DNA from: Azospirillum brasilense
Lineage (GTDB): Bacteria > Pseudomonadota > Alphaproteobacteria > Azospirillales > Azospirillaceae
Reading direction: 5' to 3'
DNA length: 64,000 bases
NCBI RefSeq assembly: GCF_008365405.1
Contig: NZ_QOKV01000028.1
Coordinates: 1 to 64,000 of the forward strand
In this document: positions 63,410-64,000 of the stretch, piece after piece
How positions within the stretch are numbered: the first letter of the stretch is position 1
Layout of the letters: each line of letters begins with the position of its first letter
Position numbers and translations under genes: made by a program
Notes under the pieces: generated by a model
Seen by the model: only the letters and a program-made list of their open reading frames with translations
The model's database searches: none
Told to the model about the DNA's origin: nothing

Positions 63410-64000
63410 CATCTCCCTTCATGCGGGCAGCGGCCCGACCGATGGCTGCCTTCAGGCTCGTATCGGTAACCGCGGTGTAGATCTCCGTGGTTGAGATGCT
63501 CTGGTGCCCGAGCAGCCTCTGGACAAGGCGAATATCGAGGCCGTTCTCCAGCAGGCGCGTTGCCGCGGTGTGGCGCAGCATGTGTGGAGTGATCCGGCGG
63601 GAGATGCCGGCTTCTTGCGCCGTTTCGCGCAGGAGGGACCTTACGAACTGCGTCGTGCCAGGGACGCCAGATGCCGTCACGACGAACCCGTCGTGCGCAC
63701 CGCGCCGTGCAGCGGTGGCAGCGTGGTAGGCCGAAACCAGAGCCGCCGTTTCGTCATCAGGCAGAAAGACCCGGCGTTGCCGGCTGCCCTTGCCCATAAT
63801 CGTGATAACACGCTCGATCAAGTCGATGTCCGCCACGCTGATGCTCACCAGTTCGCCGACGCGCAGGCCCGTGCACAGCAAGACCTCCAGCACGACCAGC
63901 GCCGTAAACGCATTGGGATCGGTGCGCTTGGCGACCCGCAACGCCTTGGCTTCGGTGATGCGCCCGGACAGGCCCACCCGCTCCAGGGCGGTGCGGCGCA
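63405..64000 (-). CDS. Tyrosine recombinase (XerC/D-like), N-terminus beyond the window
   Basis: The catalytic domain of a phage-integrase-family recombinase enters from the right edge. The reading frame stays open to base 64000 with RRTALERVG before the first visible start. All catalytic residues are visible: Arg in CTGLRVGEL, Lys in MGKGSRQRR, H-x-x-R in TPHMLRHTAA, His in LLGHQSI and Tyr in TTEIYTAVTD. The integron-specific insertion of IntI proteins is absent. Its stop codon lies inside the right 16-bp repeat and the aminotransferase ATG follows 18 bases later. It may therefore act on this site, and it could be co-transcribed with the operon downstream. Confidence 0.92.
   Translation of the reverse strand, partial: RRTALERVGLSGRITEAKALRVAKRTDPNAFTALVVLEVLLCTGLRVGELVSISVADIDLIERVITIMGKGSRQRRVFLPDDETAALVSAYHAATAARRGAHDGFVVTASGVPGTTQFVRSLLRETAQEAGISRRITPHMLRHTAATRLLENGLDIRLVQRLLGHQSISTTEIYTAVTDTSLKAAIGRAAARMKGDG

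Noticed and set aside
53751..64000. Reading the right-hand block as an ordinary prophage or integrative element with direct att repeats
   Set aside because: No phage structural, replication or conjugation genes are seen, and the only boundary repeats found are inverted rather than direct.

Overview
The window is GC-rich DNA that reads like an Alphaproteobacterium of the Rhodospirillales, with an Azospirillum-like style. The grounds are very high third-position GC, several branched-chain-type (Liv/HAAT) ABC transporters tied to CoA chemistry, an IS3 element with relatives in soil proteobacteria, and a giant RTX protein. The genus is an inference. No rRNA, tRNA or CRISPR array was seen.

Layout. 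(1) 1-9.2 kb: a LysR-controlled catabolic cluster (EthD-like protein, 3-hydroxyisobutyrate-dehydrogenase-like enzyme, SDR, epoxide-hydrolase-like enzyme, VOC protein). It is followed by a damaged XRE/MmyB-type regulator, an NTF2-like protein, a YigZ/IMPACT protein coupled to a tiny ORF, a DUF1810 gene, and an intact IS3-family element sitting 5 bp from the DUF1810 start. (2) 9.3-27.2 kb: one 5,948-residue RTX adhesin/exoprotein gene on the minus strand, with no type I exporter beside it. (3) 27.2-28.3 kb: its AT-rich upstream region and an IS5-like relic. (4) 28.3-37.5 kb: a TetR regulator divergent from an uptake and CoA-activation operon (MaoC, LivHMGF, binding protein, acyl-CoA ligase, AcuI-like reductase). 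(5) 37.8-43.3 kb: AraC regulator and SDR pair, a decayed peptide-transporter locus (dppC relic plus an ATPase fused in frame to an alpha/beta hydrolase), an IS6-family relic and a LysR gene. (6) 43.6-53.1 kb: a second operon with a CoA-transferase, crotonase, NTF2-like protein, amidase, atypical SDR and a complete second Liv system. (7) 53.1-64.0 kb: a genomic island.

The island is the most interesting part. A 16-bp sequence (GATAACTACTAATTAT) occurs in inverted orientation at 53751-53766 and 63394-63409, and the right copy overlaps the stop codon of a tyrosine recombinase gene. Between the copies two transcription units run inward and converge. From the left comes a 1,201-residue protein with a PD-(D/E)XK nuclease domain, a beta-rich region, a STAND-type AAA ATPase and a helical C-terminus, an antiviral-STAND-like layout. 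From the right comes a tight five-gene operon: a StsC/BtrR-like aminotransferase, a BtrN-like radical SAM dehydrogenase, a CelD-type acyltransferase, myo-inositol-3-phosphate synthase and a SIR2-TPR protein. I infer an aminocyclitol (amino-inositol) pathway co-transcribed with a SIR2 NADase-type effector, facing a nuclease-STAND gene, in a segment that might be inverted or mobilised by the adjacent recombinase. The gene families are read from sequence. The joint function and the inversion are hypotheses.
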